Made by a program: the position numbers and the translations under genes. A DNA stretch of 64,000 nucleotides from Paludibacteraceae bacterium (lineage in GTDB: Bacteria > Bacteroidota > Bacteroidia > Bacteroidales > Paludibacteraceae), in assembly GCA_905233375.1 (NCBI GenBank), contig CAJOEJ010000007.1:1-64000 (forward strand), written 5' to 3'. The notes under the pieces are model-generated. The model had not been told where the DNA came from. It searched no databases and was given only the letters and a program-made list of their open reading frames with translations. Positions 1 through 8,953 of this stretch are shown one piece after another. How positions within the stretch are numbered: the stretch's first letter is position 1; each line of letters starts with the position of its first letter.

Positions 1-4
1 GACT

Positions 5-1015
5 ATGATTCGTGAAGTAAAATTTGAGTCGCAAGACCGCCGCGAGAAACAGATTCTCGCCGCTCTGAACGCTAACGGTATCGCTTCCATCGAGGAGGCA
101 AACCAGATTTGCGAACAATACGGCCTCGATCCTTATCTGACCTGCGAGGAGACCCAACGTATTTGTTTTGAGAACGCCAAGTGGGCTTACGTGGTAGGTA
201 CCGCTATCGCGCTGAAGAAAGGCTGCAAGAACGCCGCTGACGCTGCCGAGGCTATCGGTATCGGTTTGCAGGCCTTCTGTATCCCGGGTTCTGTAGCTGA
301 CGACCGCAAGGTAGGTATCGGTCACGGTAACTTGGCTGCTCGTCTGCTGCGCGAGGAGACCCAGTGCTTTGCTTTCTTGGCAGGCCACGAGAGTTTCGCT
401 GCTGCGGAAGGCGCTATCAAGATTGCCGAGATGGCGAACAAAGTTCGTAAGAACCCGCTCCGTTGCATCCTCAACGGTCTGGGCAAAGACGCTGCTATGA
501 TCATCAGCCGTATCAACGGTTTCACCTATGTACAGACCGAGTTCGACTATTTCACGGGCGAGCTGAAGATCGTTCGTAAGAAAGCATACAGCGACGGTCC
601 GCGTGCAAAAGTGAACTGCTACGGTGCAGACGATGTTCGCGAAGGTGTGGCTATCCTCTGGCATGAGAACGTGGACGTTTCGATCACCGGTAACTCGACG
701 AACCCGACGCGTTTCCAGCACCCGGTAGCAGGTACGTACAAGAAAGAGCGCGTGCTCGCAGGCAAGCCGTACTTCAGCGTAGCTTCCGGTGGTGGTACCG
801 GTCGTACGTTGCACCCGGATAACATGGCAGCAGGTCCTGCTTCCTACGGTATGACGGATACCCTCGGTCGTATGCACAGCGACGCACAGTTCGCAGGTTC
901 GAGCTCCGTTCCGGCACACGTTGAGATGATGGGCTTCCTGGGTATCGGTAACAACCCGATGGTAGGATGTACCGTAGCTTGCGCAGTGAACGTAGCGCTG
1001 GCGCTGAATAAGTAA
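5..1015 (+). CDS. GGGtGRT family protein
   Basis: This is a 336-residue protein of the conserved family named after its GGGtGRT signature. The signature is visible as GGGTGRT near residues 262-268, followed by a conserved Gly/Met/Ala-rich C-terminus. No signal peptide or membrane segment is seen, so it should be cytosolic. The biochemical role of the family is not established to my knowledge. The length is close to what I expect for the family, so the ATG at 5 is probably the real start, although only four bases lie upstream. A post-stop G/C-rich hairpin repeat follows at 1016-1055. Family assignment is confident; function is unknown. Confidence 0.85.
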   Translation: MIREVKFESQDRREKQILAALNANGIASIEEANQICEQYGLDPYLTCEETQRICFENAKWAYVVGTAIALKKGCKNAADAAEAIGIGLQAFCIPGSVADDRKVGIGHGNLAARLLREETQCFAFLAGHESFAAAEGAIKIAEMANKVRKNPLRCILNGLGKDAAMIISRINGFTYVQTEFDYFTGELKIVRKKAYSDGPRAKVNCYGADDVREGVAILWHENVDVSITGNSTNPTRFQHPVAGTYKKERVLAGKPYFSVASGGGTGRTLHPDNMAAGPASYGMTDTLGRMHSDAQFAGSSSVPAHVEMMGFLGIGNNPMVGCTVACAVNVALALNK

Positions 1016-1056
1016 GAACCCCTCCCCGACCCTCCCCTCAAGGGAGGGAGTGGAGG
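1016..1056 (+). repeat. Post-stop C-rich/G-rich hairpin repeat, copy 1
   Basis: Directly after the stop codon lies CCCCTCCCCGACCCTCCCC, then TCAAGGGAGGGAG, which can fold into a CCCTCCC/GGGAGGG hairpin. Six more copies with the same orientation relative to their gene occur at 3784-3822, 9220-9256, 9899-9932, 13406-13440, 36066-36100 and 38331-38361. Confidence 0.8.
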
Positions 1057-1082
1057 AAGAATGATTTATATTACAAAACGAA

Positions 1083-1595
1083 ATGAAAAAATATCTTTTA
1101 ATTGCAGTTCTTGCTGTAGCCAGTTTGGCAGCTTATGCACAACCGCGTGCAGTGGGTGTTAACCTTGGACCGTGGTCATCGTTCTCGTACCAGCACGGAT
1201 TCGGAACGGCGAACATGTTGGATGTAGCGGCTAACGTCATCCTGCCTATCAACAGCGGTGTCGGTGTCGGCGGTCACGTGACCTATGACTGGATCGATCC
1301 GTTCAATGCACCTGTTCCCTGGAACGAGAAAGGTGAATGGCACTGGTACATGGGTGTCGGTGGTTCGGGTGGTTTCATCTTCGGATACACGGACAAAGAA
1401 GGCACCGCTCACGGTGGTAGCTGGTACGCAGGTGTAGCAGGTCATATCGGTATCGAATATGATTTCTGGTTCCCGTTCCAGTTGTCGCTGGACTGGCGTC
1501 CGTCGATCGGTGTAGGAACCAATACCGGCAACCTCGGATTCAACATCCCGGGTCTTTGGGGCGGTCTCCAACTCGGTGTCCGCTACAAGTTCTAA
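1083..1595 (+). CDS. Small secreted beta-barrel-like protein
   Basis: This 170-residue protein has a clear signal peptide (MKKYLLIAVLAVASLAAYA, cleavage before QPRA). The rest is Gly- and aromatic-rich with alternating hydrophobic residues and ends in a strand finishing with F (GVRYKF), typical of small outer-membrane barrels. I infer an outer-membrane or periplasmic location. No specific family is recognised. It is followed by a strong intrinsic terminator at 1622-1650, so it is likely the last gene of its transcript. Confidence 0.7.
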   Translation: MKKYLLIAVLAVASLAAYAQPRAVGVNLGPWSSFSYQHGFGTANMLDVAANVILPINSGVGVGGHVTYDWIDPFNAPVPWNEKGEWHWYMGVGGSGGFIFGYTDKEGTAHGGSWYAGVAGHIGIEYDFWFPFQLSLDWRPSIGVGTNTGNLGFNIPGLWGGLQLGVRYKF

Positions 1596-1621
1596 GCGGG
1601 CTAAAACAGCCGAAAAGAAAG

Positions 1622-1650
1622 AGCTCTTCACATGGTGAAGGGCTTTTTTT
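1622..1650 (+). terminator. Intrinsic terminator
   Basis: A 10-bp stem (AGCTCTTCAC / GTGAAGGGCT, one G-U pair) with loop ATG is followed by a run of seven T. Confidence 0.85.
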
Positions 1651-1690
1651 ATATGCAAATACACTTTTTTTTGAAAAAAATTACAATTTA

Positions 1691-1722
1691 TTTGTATAAT
1701 CCAAATATTTGTTGTACCTTTG
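1691..1722 (+). promoter_or_regulatory. Bacteroidota-type promoter for the secreted-protein cluster
   Basis: -33 box TTTG (1691-1694) in the extended form TTTGTATAATCC, a 20-nt spacer, and -7 box TACCTTTG (1715-1722). The expected start point is near 1729, about 27 nt before the ATG at 1756. Confidence 0.75.
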
Positions 1723-1755
1723 CACGCGGAAAAACCAATTTAATTCAATAATCAT

Positions 1756-2253
1756 ATGAGAAAAATTCTTCTAACGCTACTCACTGTAGCACTTTGCATT
1801 CCTGCAGTAGCAGGTATTCGTCAGAAAAAAGCAGACAAGGACACGAACCAGTTCCGCTATGAAATCGAGTGCGCCGGTAACGCCATTCAGGGTACGTATC
1901 TGGTAAAAGTATGGAGCTATAGCAAGAAAGCTTCCATCGCTGAGAACCAGTGCCGCAAGAATGCCGTTCACGGTATCATCTTCAAGGGCTACGGAGGTGG
2001 TCAGGGTTGCGTATCGCAACGTCCTCTGGCAAACAATCCGGGTATCGAGACCCAGTACCAGGAGTACTTCAAGAGTTTCTTCGCTGAAGGCGGCGAGTTC
2101 CAGAAATACGCTTCCATCATGGAAGGTACGACGGAGACGACCAAAGTCGGCAAGGAGTACAAGATCGGCGTTGTAGTAAGCGTTCGCAAGGACGATTTGC
2201 GCAAGGCATTGGAAGCCGCAGGTATCATCCGCGGACTTAGTTCAGGATTCTAA
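1756..2253 (+). CDS. Secreted protein of unknown function, tandem paralogue A
   Basis: This 165-residue protein starts with a signal peptide (MRKILLTLLTVALCIPAVAG). It is the first gene after a good promoter and opens a run of five secreted proteins to 6130. It is a visible paralogue of the next protein: both have a GTYxxxV strand, an Ala/Gln/Arg-rich helix ending near IIFxG, an EYFKSFF-like aromatic stretch, and a C-terminal V-x-V strand then a helix ending in GII. This layout resembles small periplasmic LPP20-like folds, but I cannot name a family. The periplasmic location is inferred from the signal peptide. Confidence 0.7.
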   Translation: MRKILLTLLTVALCIPAVAGIRQKKADKDTNQFRYEIECAGNAIQGTYLVKVWSYSKKASIAENQCRKNAVHGIIFKGYGGGQGCVSQRPLANNPGIETQYQEYFKSFFAEGGEFQKYASIMEGTTETTKVGKEYKIGVVVSVRKDDLRKALEAAGIIRGLSSGF

Positions 2254-2280
2254 TATTTGACAAGTCAGATTTTGAAAGTT

Positions 2281-2772
2281 ATGAAAAAGTTATCATTATT
2301 CATAGCCGTTATAACGGCTCTCGTTTTTGCCGGTTGCGGTCCGAGACGTTCTCAGGCCTATTATGACCAGCCGAGTCAGGTAATGAGTGCAACCTCCGAC
2401 GGTACGTATGTCATCCGCGTTCAGGTTCGCGCAAAAGATGCGGTTGTAGCCTTCAAAGAGGCTCAGCGCAAAGTGGTAAGAGAACTGATTTTCGACGGCG
2501 TCAAGTCCGCCAACAGCAGCATGAGCGACCTCAAACCGCTGTGTTTTGACATGAACGCCCGCGAGAAATACGAGGACTACTGGAACGCATTCTTCAGCGA
2601 CGAAGGTCCGTGGAAAGAGTTCACGAGTTACAAAGACCGCCGTGCCACCTCGACGCGCTACCAGCGTGACGGACGTCTGATGGTGGAGACGGGAACGGTA
2701 ACCGTGGACCGCGCAGGTCTCAAGAAGAAACTCCAAGAGGACGGTATCATCCCGAAGGAAGGGAGATATTAA
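2281..2772 (+). CDS. Lipoprotein of unknown function, tandem paralogue B
   Basis: This 163-residue protein starts at ATG 2281; an in-frame TTG at 2257 would only add residues ahead of a perfect signal sequence. MKKLSLFIAVITALVFAGC ends in a lipobox (VFAGC), so it should be a lipid-anchored envelope protein. The body aligns by eye with the preceding protein (GTYVIRV, REL-IFDGV, YEDYWNAFFS, final DGIIP). The gap after 2253 is only 27 nt, so the two are co-transcribed. Function is unknown. Confidence 0.7.
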   Translation: MKKLSLFIAVITALVFAGCGPRRSQAYYDQPSQVMSATSDGTYVIRVQVRAKDAVVAFKEAQRKVVRELIFDGVKSANSSMSDLKPLCFDMNAREKYEDYWNAFFSDEGPWKEFTSYKDRRATSTRYQRDGRLMVETGTVTVDRAGLKKKLQEDGIIPKEGRY

Positions 2773-2833
2773 TAGTTGAAAGTTGAGAGTTGAGAGTTGA
2801 AAGTTGATAGTTAATAATTGAAAATTGACAGTT
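2773..2833 (+). repeat. Heptanucleotide microsatellite (TTGAAAG type)
   Basis: The 61-nt intercistronic gap consists of imperfect 7-nt units (TTGAAAG, TTGAGAG, TTGAGAG, TTGAAAG, TTGATAG and decayed copies). Similar units recur at 63178-63236. Confidence 0.85.
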
Positions 2834-3784
2834 ATGAAAAGATATATCTTTTCCATCGCATTAGCGCTGGTAGCGTTGGTAGCGAGCGCACAGATTAAGA
2901 AACCCGAACTGATGGTCATTCCGTCAGACAATTGGTGTATCGCGAACGGTTATTACACCGAAGTAGAGAATATGGGCAAGACCGAGAAAGTGCCCGATTA
3001 CAAACAGGCATTGCAGGAGAACATGGGTTTGAAACTGGCTATCGCCAAACTGAATGACCTGATGGCAGAGCGCCAGTTCCCCTTGCACAGTCTGGAGCAA
3101 GCGATCAAGAACCTGGAGCAGCGCCGTATGGAGGACCACCTGACGACGAGCAAAGCCGGTAACGAACTGGCAGAGTCCCCGCTGGACGAGGTGGCACGTA
3201 TGGCGAAGTGCGATATTATCCTGGAGTTGAGCTGGGAGATGAAGGATTTCGGTCCGAAGCACTCTCTGTCGTATATTCTGGAGGCACGTGACGCCTATAC
3301 GGGCGTGTCCATCGGCGCCGCGAGCGGTACGGGCGCACAATCCTTCACCGCCGACGTGGACGTGCTGTTAGAGGAAGCGATCGTAGCCAACATGGATAAT
3401 TTCAACAATCGTCTCATGGACCATTTCACAGAGATGCAGACCATCGGACGCGAGATCACATTGGACATCAAGGTGTTCGCCAACAATGCCGCCGGCGTGG
3501 ACCTCGAGACCGAGTTTGACGGCGACGAATTGGTGGATGTCATCGAGAACTGGCTGCAGGTCAACACCGTTCAGGGTCGTTTCTCCCGTCAGTATTCGAG
3601 CGAGAACGTAGCCAACTTCACGCAGGTGCGTATTCCTGTTTATGACGAGCGCGGACGCGCGATAGACGCGAACGGCTTTGCCAAGAACCTGTCCAAGTTC
3701 CTGAAGAAAGAGCCGTACAACATCCCGTCCAAAGTGCTGGTTAAGGGTCTCGGACGCGCAGTTATCGTCCTTGGTGAGAAATAG
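2834..3784 (+). CDS. Secreted DUF6175-like protein
   Basis: This 316-residue protein starts at ATG 2834 (the TTG at 2825 lies in repeat DNA). The signal peptide is MKRYIFSIALALVALVASA. The mature part holds a long helical segment (about residues 50-110, rich in Glu/Lys/Leu), then a segment reading ILELSWEMKDFGPKHSLSYI and Asp/Thr-rich strands. It resembles Bacteroidota proteins annotated DUF6175, which I recall only loosely. It sits in the five-gene secreted run and probably acts in the periplasm or at the outer membrane with its neighbours. Function is unknown. Confidence 0.6.
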   Translation: MKRYIFSIALALVALVASAQIKKPELMVIPSDNWCIANGYYTEVENMGKTEKVPDYKQALQENMGLKLAIAKLNDLMAERQFPLHSLEQAIKNLEQRRMEDHLTTSKAGNELAESPLDEVARMAKCDIILELSWEMKDFGPKHSLSYILEARDAYTGVSIGAASGTGAQSFTADVDVLLEEAIVANMDNFNNRLMDHFTEMQTIGREITLDIKVFANNAAGVDLETEFDGDELVDVIENWLQVNTVQGRFSRQYSSENVANFTQVRIPVYDERGRAIDANGFAKNLSKFLKKEPYNIPSKVLVKGLGRAVIVLGEK

Positions 3785-3822
3785 GCCTATCCCCAACCCT
3801 TCCCTGAAAGGAAGGGAGCTAT
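3784..3822 (+). repeat. Post-stop hairpin repeat, copy 2
   Basis: CCCCAACCCTTCCCT, then GAAAGGAAGGGAGC: the same element as at 1016, starting right after the TAG stop. Confidence 0.8.
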
Positions 3823-3845
3823 TTACAATTTTTAATTTGAAATTT

Positions 3846-4784
3846 ATGAAAAAGATATTTTCTATATTCATAGCAGCGCTCATGAGTGCTTCTATGCTGG
3901 CAGCAGAAACGCAGTACCTGCCTATTTCGGTATATGCAGGTGACGATTCGGAGACCTTCCCCCAAGGCGCGAAAGCGATGGTGGAGAACAAGCTGACACA
4001 GCTGCTGACCAAAAACGGCATCGCCGGTATGGACTACATGGGTCAGTTCATCCTGACCATCACGAGCACTCCGATAGACAAGGATGTGATTCCCGGTCCT
4101 CCGATGAAGATTCGCGAGAAAATGGAGATGAACCTCTATATCGTGGACGCATACAGCAAGACGATCTTCTCGTCCACCTCCATGACCATCAACGGTCTCG
4201 GCGAGACGGAGAACAAATGCTACCTCAATGCACTGACTCATATGCCGCTCCAGTCCCCCCAGATGGCAAAGTTCATCGAGGAAGGCAAGAACAAAATCCT
4301 CGAGTTCTACGACCATGAGGGCGAGCAGATGATCAAGAAAGCGCAGTTCCTTGCCAAACAGAAGAAATACGACGAGGCAATGTACTGGATCACCCTCATT
4401 CCGCAGCAGAGCAAGCACTATGATGCAGCGTTGACGGAAGGTCTGGCTATCTACCAGATGATGATCGACCACGAGTGCAACGTCAACCTCGCCGCAGCCC
4501 GTCAGGCATGGGCAGCCGAGCAGAACAGCACCGGAGCCGTTGCGGCTGGAGAGTATCTGGCAAATATCCTGCCGGACGCCGGTTGCTACGACGATGCGAT
4601 GAACCTGTACAAGGAGATCAAAGGCAAAGTGCTGGACGACTGGAAGTTCGAGATGAAGAAATACCAGGATACGGTTGATCTGGAGAAGGAGCGCATCAAC
4701 TCCATGCGTGAGGTAGGTGTAGCATATGGCAAACACCAGCCGCAGCAGACCACGACGATCGAGTTCCTCCGCACGTTGCTCTAA
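3846..4784 (+). CDS. Secreted helical-repeat protein of unknown function
   Basis: This 312-residue protein starts at ATG 3846; upstream in-frame sequence falls in the hairpin repeat. The signal peptide is MKKIFSIFIAALMSASMLAA. The first ~130 mature residues form an alpha/beta part (LPISVYAGDD..., ILTITSTP). The rest is helical with TPR-like pairs (MIKKAQFLAKQKKYDEAMYW, CYDDAMNLYKEIKG). It sits fourth in the secreted run, 21 nt before the next gene. I infer a periplasmic assembly or scaffold role from the TPR-like part only. Confidence 0.65.
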   Translation: MKKIFSIFIAALMSASMLAAETQYLPISVYAGDDSETFPQGAKAMVENKLTQLLTKNGIAGMDYMGQFILTITSTPIDKDVIPGPPMKIREKMEMNLYIVDAYSKTIFSSTSMTINGLGETENKCYLNALTHMPLQSPQMAKFIEEGKNKILEFYDHEGEQMIKKAQFLAKQKKYDEAMYWITLIPQQSKHYDAALTEGLAIYQMMIDHECNVNLAAARQAWAAEQNSTGAVAAGEYLANILPDAGCYDDAMNLYKEIKGKVLDDWKFEMKKYQDTVDLEKERINSMREVGVAYGKHQPQQTTTIEFLRTLL

Positions 4785-4804
4785 CCCCTATTTGACAACG
4801 CCCC

Positions 4805-6130
4805 ATGAGTAATTTCAAAATATCCCTCGTTGCTCTTCTGGCTTGCGTCACCCTTACGGCGCAAGCCCAGGAGCAACTCGCTTATCGCCGCAACTCGCTG
4901 GCGACCATGTTAGTCTATCACCCGGAGGATGAGTTCGGCTATGATATCTACGCAGCCTTCGACTCCCTTCCCGTTCCCGACAAGTACGACGACCATACCA
5001 TCGAAGGAATGCGCGTCATCGACAACAGTACCATTTTCGGCGTCCAGAAACGTGACTCCGGCTATTTCAAAGCGACGTACGGCAAGCCCCTGACCGCAGC
5101 GGCACTGCGCAAGAATGCCCAATTCACGGAAGACCTGCTCAACGAGAGCGAGATGGCAAAATCGATGGTCGCCATGTGGTTCGGTTTGAACGGTACGAAT
5201 CCCGAGGATGCGACGTTCAACACGGAACTCATCCAGAGCCGCGGACAATACAACGCCTCGGACGTGGATGTAGCCGTAGCATTACAGACGACCCGCGGAC
5301 TCGCCATGCTGAGCGATGCCGGCGAGGAGTTGCTCGGACAGACCTTCGTCCTGGTCAATGACGTGACCTATGTCACGGCGGAGCAGGAAGCGGAAGCCGC
5401 CAAGACGGCAATGAACATCATCGGAGGTATCTTCGACGGTGTCTTCGGAGGCAACGCAGGACGCAGTGTAGCCGAATTAGGCGGTGCGATAGCCGACAGT
5501 TTCACGGGTTTCAAAGTAATGACGCACTCCTACCTCTACCAGTTGGAGTGGAATGACTCTATCGCTGCCATCTTCTACCAGTTCCACTATACCGGCACGC
5601 CTAATCCGGAAAAGATCAAGGCGTTCCTGGACGACAAGACGACCTACCGCCTCAAATACGTTGCGCATGAGTATGAGTTCGACAAGAAATCGGTTCTCAA
5701 AGGCAAGTACAGCCGTACCGAGCTGGTTCGTACCATCTGCGCCCGTTCGATGGATAAGAACATCGTAGCGCTCGCCAAACAGTACGAGGACTTCAAGGTG
5801 AAGACGCCGGTTTATTCCGTACTGAACAACGACAAGGGCAAGATCACCGGCTACGCCGCCAAAATCGGTATGAAAGAAGGTATCGTCGATGGTTCCAAGT
5901 TCCAGGTAGTACAACGCATCCAGGATCCCGAGACGGGCAAGACCAAATACAAATACATCGCTACCGTCAAGGCGAAAAAAGGCTGCATCTGGGACAACCG
6001 CTACAACGCCGTACTGGAAGAAGCGGACGGAGCTACACTCCCCTACACCACGTTCACCAAGGTGTCCGGAGGCGAGATCCTCCCGGGAATGCTGCTGATC
6101 GAAGGAAAATACCGGAAAGTGACCGAATAA
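4805..6130 (+). CDS. Secreted protein of unknown function
   Basis: This 441-residue protein has a signal peptide (MSNFKISLVALLACVTLTAQA) and ends the five-gene secreted cluster. It contains a Gly/Ala-rich internal stretch near residues 200-225 (MNIIGGIFDGVFGGNAGRS) that could contact a membrane, and a C-terminal part with paired strands (YKYIATVKAKKGCIWDNRY). No family is recognised. A terminator-like hairpin follows at 6134-6157. Confidence 0.65.
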   Translation: MSNFKISLVALLACVTLTAQAQEQLAYRRNSLATMLVYHPEDEFGYDIYAAFDSLPVPDKYDDHTIEGMRVIDNSTIFGVQKRDSGYFKATYGKPLTAAALRKNAQFTEDLLNESEMAKSMVAMWFGLNGTNPEDATFNTELIQSRGQYNASDVDVAVALQTTRGLAMLSDAGEELLGQTFVLVNDVTYVTAEQEAEAAKTAMNIIGGIFDGVFGGNAGRSVAELGGAIADSFTGFKVMTHSYLYQLEWNDSIAAIFYQFHYTGTPNPEKIKAFLDDKTTYRLKYVAHEYEFDKKSVLKGKYSRTELVRTICARSMDKNIVALAKQYEDFKVKTPVYSVLNNDKGKITGYAAKIGMKEGIVDGSKFQVVQRIQDPETGKTKYKYIATVKAKKGCIWDNRYNAVLEEADGATLPYTTFTKVSGGEILPGMLLIEGKYRKVTE

Positions 6131-6133
6131 AAA

Positions 6134-6157
6134 GGAGCTCGTCTCCCGACGAACTCC
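6134..6157 (+). terminator. Probable terminator hairpin
   Basis: GGAGCTCGTC and GACGAACTCC pair over 10 bp (one G-U) around loop TCCC. The T tract is weak, so termination is likely but not certain. Confidence 0.5.
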
Positions 6158-6259
6158 ATTCCTAATCATAACAAACAATCTCTATTTTAGAATCACTTTT
6201 CAGTGTTGTACTAACCATTATACAAACACCGTGCCAAACTTGGAGTTTAGCAAAAAAAT

Positions 6260-7555
6260 ATGAAGAATTTTGTAGAAGAATTGCGTTGGAGAGGCATGCT
6301 GCAGGACATCATGCCGGGAACAGAAGAGCAGTTGATGAAAGAAGTGACGACGGCGTATGTAGGCATCGACCCTACGGCGGACAGTCTGCATATCGGTCAC
6401 CTGTGCGGTATTATGATGCTACGCCATCTGCAGGCTTGCGGTCACAAGCCGATAGCCCTGTTAGGCGGCGCTACGGGTATGATAGGCGACCCGAGCGGCA
6501 AGAGTGCCGAGCGGAACCTGCTGACCGAAGAGACGCTGCGCCACAACGTACAATGCATTCGCGAACAATTGGAGCACTTCCTTGATTTTAACAGCAATGA
6601 GCCCAATGCGGCGGAGCTCGTCAACAATTACGACTGGATGAAGGACTACACCTTCCTTGATTTCGCACGTAACATCGGCAAGCTTATCACCGTCAACTAC
6701 ATGATGGCGAAGGACAGCGTGAAGAAGCGTTTCAACGGCGAGTTCAGCCAGGGAATGTCATTCACCGAGTTCACGTACCAGCTGTTGCAGGGATACGACT
6801 TCGTTTATCTGAACGAACACAAGAACTGCAAGCTGCAGATGGGCGGTTCGGACCAATGGGGGAACATCACCACAGGTACGGAGCTCATCAAGAAGATTAC
6901 CGGCAACGAGGCGTACGCGCTCACCTGCCCGCTCATCACCAAAGCGGATGGCGGCAAGTTCGGCAAGACCGAGAGCGGAAACATATGGCTCAGCCGTAAG
7001 TACACGAGTCCGTACAAGTTCTTCCAGTTCTGGATGAACGTGAGCGACGACGATGCGAAACGCTACATCAAGATCTTCACGAGCCTCAGCCGCGAGGAGA
7101 TAGAAGCGCTCATCGCCGAGCACGACCAGGCACCGCACCTGCGCGTGCTGCAGAAACGTCTGGCAAAAGAAGTGACCTGCATGGTTCACAGCGAAGCGGA
7201 CTACAACGCCGCAGTGGAAGCGTCCAATATATTATTCGGAAACGCGACCGCGGACGCGTTGCGCGCGTTGGACGAGGCGACTTTCCTGGATGTGTTCAAC
7301 GGCGTCGAGAGCTATGAGATCTCTATGGACGAACTCAAAGCCGGTATCGGTCCGTTGGATCTGCTGGCGGAGAAGACCGCTATCTTCCCGTCCAAAGGCG
7401 AGGCGCGCAAGATGATTCAGGCGAACGGGTTCTCGATGAACAAAGAGAAACTGACCGATCCGCAAACGCCCATCACCGACGCAGCCCTGCTCAACGGAAA
7501 GTACATTCTGTTCCAAAAAGGCAAGAAGAATTATTATCTGGTCATCGCTAAATAA
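6260..7555 (+). CDS. tyrS: Tyrosyl-tRNA synthetase
   Basis: This class I synthetase (431 residues) charges tRNA-Tyr with tyrosine in the cytosol. The HIGH motif is at residues 44-47 (SLHIGHL), and the KMSKS-equivalent KFGKT starts near residue 233. Between them are the tyrosine-site motif YDFVYLNEH and [11 protein letters not shown]. The C-terminal ~80 residues form an S4-like RNA-binding domain ([22 protein letters not shown]). Length is normal for the TyrRS type. It appears monocistronic; no clear promoter is seen in the 130 nt upstream. Confidence 0.97.
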   Translation: MKNFVEELRWRGMLQDIMPGTEEQLMKEVTTAYVGIDPTADSLHIGHLCGIMMLRHLQACGHKPIALLGGATGMIGDPSGKSAERNLLTEETLRHNVQCIREQLEHFLDFNSNEPNAAELVNNYDWMKDYTFLDFARNIGKLITVNYMMAKDSVKKRFNGEFSQGMSFTEFTYQLLQGYDFVYLNEHKNCKLQMGGSDQWGNITTGTELIKKITGNEAYALTCPLITKADGGKFGKTESGNIWLSRKYTSPYKFFQFWMNVSDDDAKRYIKIFTSLSREEIEALIAEHDQAPHLRVLQKRLAKEVTCMVHSEADYNAAVEASNILFGNATADALRALDEATFLDVFNGVESYEISMDELKAGIGPLDLLAEKTAIFPSKGEARKMIQANGFSMNKEKLTDPQTPITDAALLNGKYILFQKGKKNYYLVIAK

Positions 7556-7705
7556 TAATTAATCGTGCCCTTGTGGCGAGTCTCCGAGTCGGAAGGCTAT
7601 AGCGTCCCATCTTGCCAAAAGACGGGGCGTTTTGCAATAAATACGGCACTGAAATACGAAAAAAGCATACAAAAGCATCTAAAAGTGCAAAATTATTGCA
7701 AAAAA

Positions 7706-7737
7706 TTTGCTCATGTCAGAAAAAAGCAGTACCTTCG
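7706..7737 (+). promoter_or_regulatory. Promoter for the AAA ATPase gene
   Basis: -33 TTTG (7706-7709, TTTGCTCATGTC), 20-nt spacer, -7 TACCTTCG (7730-7737), one mismatch from TAnnTTTG. A tandem inverted repeat lies just downstream. Confidence 0.65.
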
Positions 7738-7754
7738 CAGCACAAATTAAATTT

Positions 7755-7783
7755 TATCCTATTTAGGATTATCCTATTTAGGA
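7755..7783 (+). repeat. Tandem palindrome TCCTATTTAGGA x2
   Basis: Two copies of a 14-nt unit (7755-7768 and 7770-7783), each containing the perfect inverted repeat TCCTA-TT-TAGGA, lie about 18 nt past the -7 box and 45 nt before the ATG. The position fits an operator or a leader RNA element. Confidence 0.7.
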
Positions 7784-7828
7784 GAAAATACCCAACAAAA
7801 CGCCTAATTAACAATATATCAATATAGT

Positions 7829-8953
7829 ATGGATAATCCATTTGTCACAAAAGGCTACGCGGGAGCGGAATATTTCTGCGATCGGGTGCAAGAAACGCAA
7901 CAATTGGTAGAACTTACCACCAACGGTAATAATATCGCGCTTATATCGCCAAGACGTGTCGGGAAGACAGACTTGATACGTCATTATCTGGCACAGCCGG
8001 AGATCAAGGACAGGTATTATACTTTTTATATTGATATATACGCGACTACAACCATCCGGGATTTTGTCAATGCATTCGGACGCGCAATTCTGGAGGAGTT
8101 AAAACCGAAAGGCAAAGTCGTATGGGAGGGATTTCTGTCCGTATTGCGTTCATTGAAAAGCAATGTTTCCTACGACATCAATAATTTCCCGACATGGAGT
8201 GTCGCGCTTGGTGATATAGAGCACCCGGAGACCACGCTGGATGAGATCTTCTACTACCTGTCGCATGCAGACAAACCCTGTATTGTGGCTTTCGATGAGT
8301 TTCAACAAATCGTATCTTATACGGACGCTCCAAGCATCGAGGCAACGCTTCGCACCTACATTCAGAAATGCGTAAATGCCACATTCATCTTCGCCGGTTC
8401 CAAGAGGCATCTTATGGGGGAAATCTTCACTTCCTCAGCCCGACCGTTTTATCAATCCGTGATGATAATGAATCTGCCTCCGATTTCAATGGACAAATAT
8501 ATAGAATTCGCGCAAAGGCAATTCGCCAATTACGGCAAGCAGATAGAAGCCGGAGCCGTAGAAGAGACCTATCGCCGCTTTGAGGGTATTACGTCATGTA
8601 ACCAACGTGTTTTGAATGTGCTGTTTCTAAAAACTCCGCAAGGACAGATATGTTCACGCGAGATGGTAGATAACGCGATAGACTATATCTTAGGCATGTT
8701 TCATGAGACATACGCGGATTTATTGGAGAAACTACCTCATAAACAGCGGGAGGTGTTTGTGGCGGTTGCGCGTGAAGGCAAAGCCAGATCCATTACAGGA
8801 AAAGTCTTTATTAAGAAATATCATCTGCAAACAGTAAGTGTCGTCAATGCCGCTATCCGAGGATTATTGGAAAAGGATTTGATTACTGAAGATAAAGGGA
8901 CATACACTATCTACGACCCCTTCTTTGCACTATGGATTCAACAAAATGCATAA
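7829..8953 (+). CDS. AAA/STAND-type ATPase with C-terminal winged helix
   Basis: This 374-residue protein resembles the archaeal-type ATPase family (ATP-binding, related to STAND NTPases). Walker A is SPRRVGKT at residues 40-47, Walker B is CIVAFDEFQ at 151-159, and a sensor strand reads FIFAGSKRH. The C-terminal ~90 residues (LPHKQREVFVAVAREGKARSITG... LLEKDLITEDKGTYTIYDPFF) look like a winged-helix domain. Such proteins are often mobile and of uncertain role; regulatory or defence functions have been proposed for relatives. It is monocistronic with its own promoter and a possible operator at 7755-7783. Confidence 0.8.
   Translation: MDNPFVTKGYAGAEYFCDRVQETQQLVELTTNGNNIALISPRRVGKTDLIRHYLAQPEIKDRYYTFYIDIYATTTIRDFVNAFGRAILEELKPKGKVVWEGFLSVLRSLKSNVSYDINNFPTWSVALGDIEHPETTLDEIFYYLSHADKPCIVAFDEFQQIVSYTDAPSIEATLRTYIQKCVNATFIFAGSKRHLMGEIFTSSARPFYQSVMIMNLPPISMDKYIEFAQRQFANYGKQIEAGAVEETYRRFEGITSCNQRVLNVLFLKTPQGQICSREMVDNAIDYILGMFHETYADLLEKLPHKQREVFVAVAREGKARSITGKVFIKKYHLQTVSVVNAAIRGLLEKDLITEDKGTYTIYDPFFALWIQQNA

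Noticed and set aside
7565..7827. Short open frames between tyrS and the ATPase gene
   Set aside because: They overlap the promoter and operator, have no homologous look and are A/T-driven.
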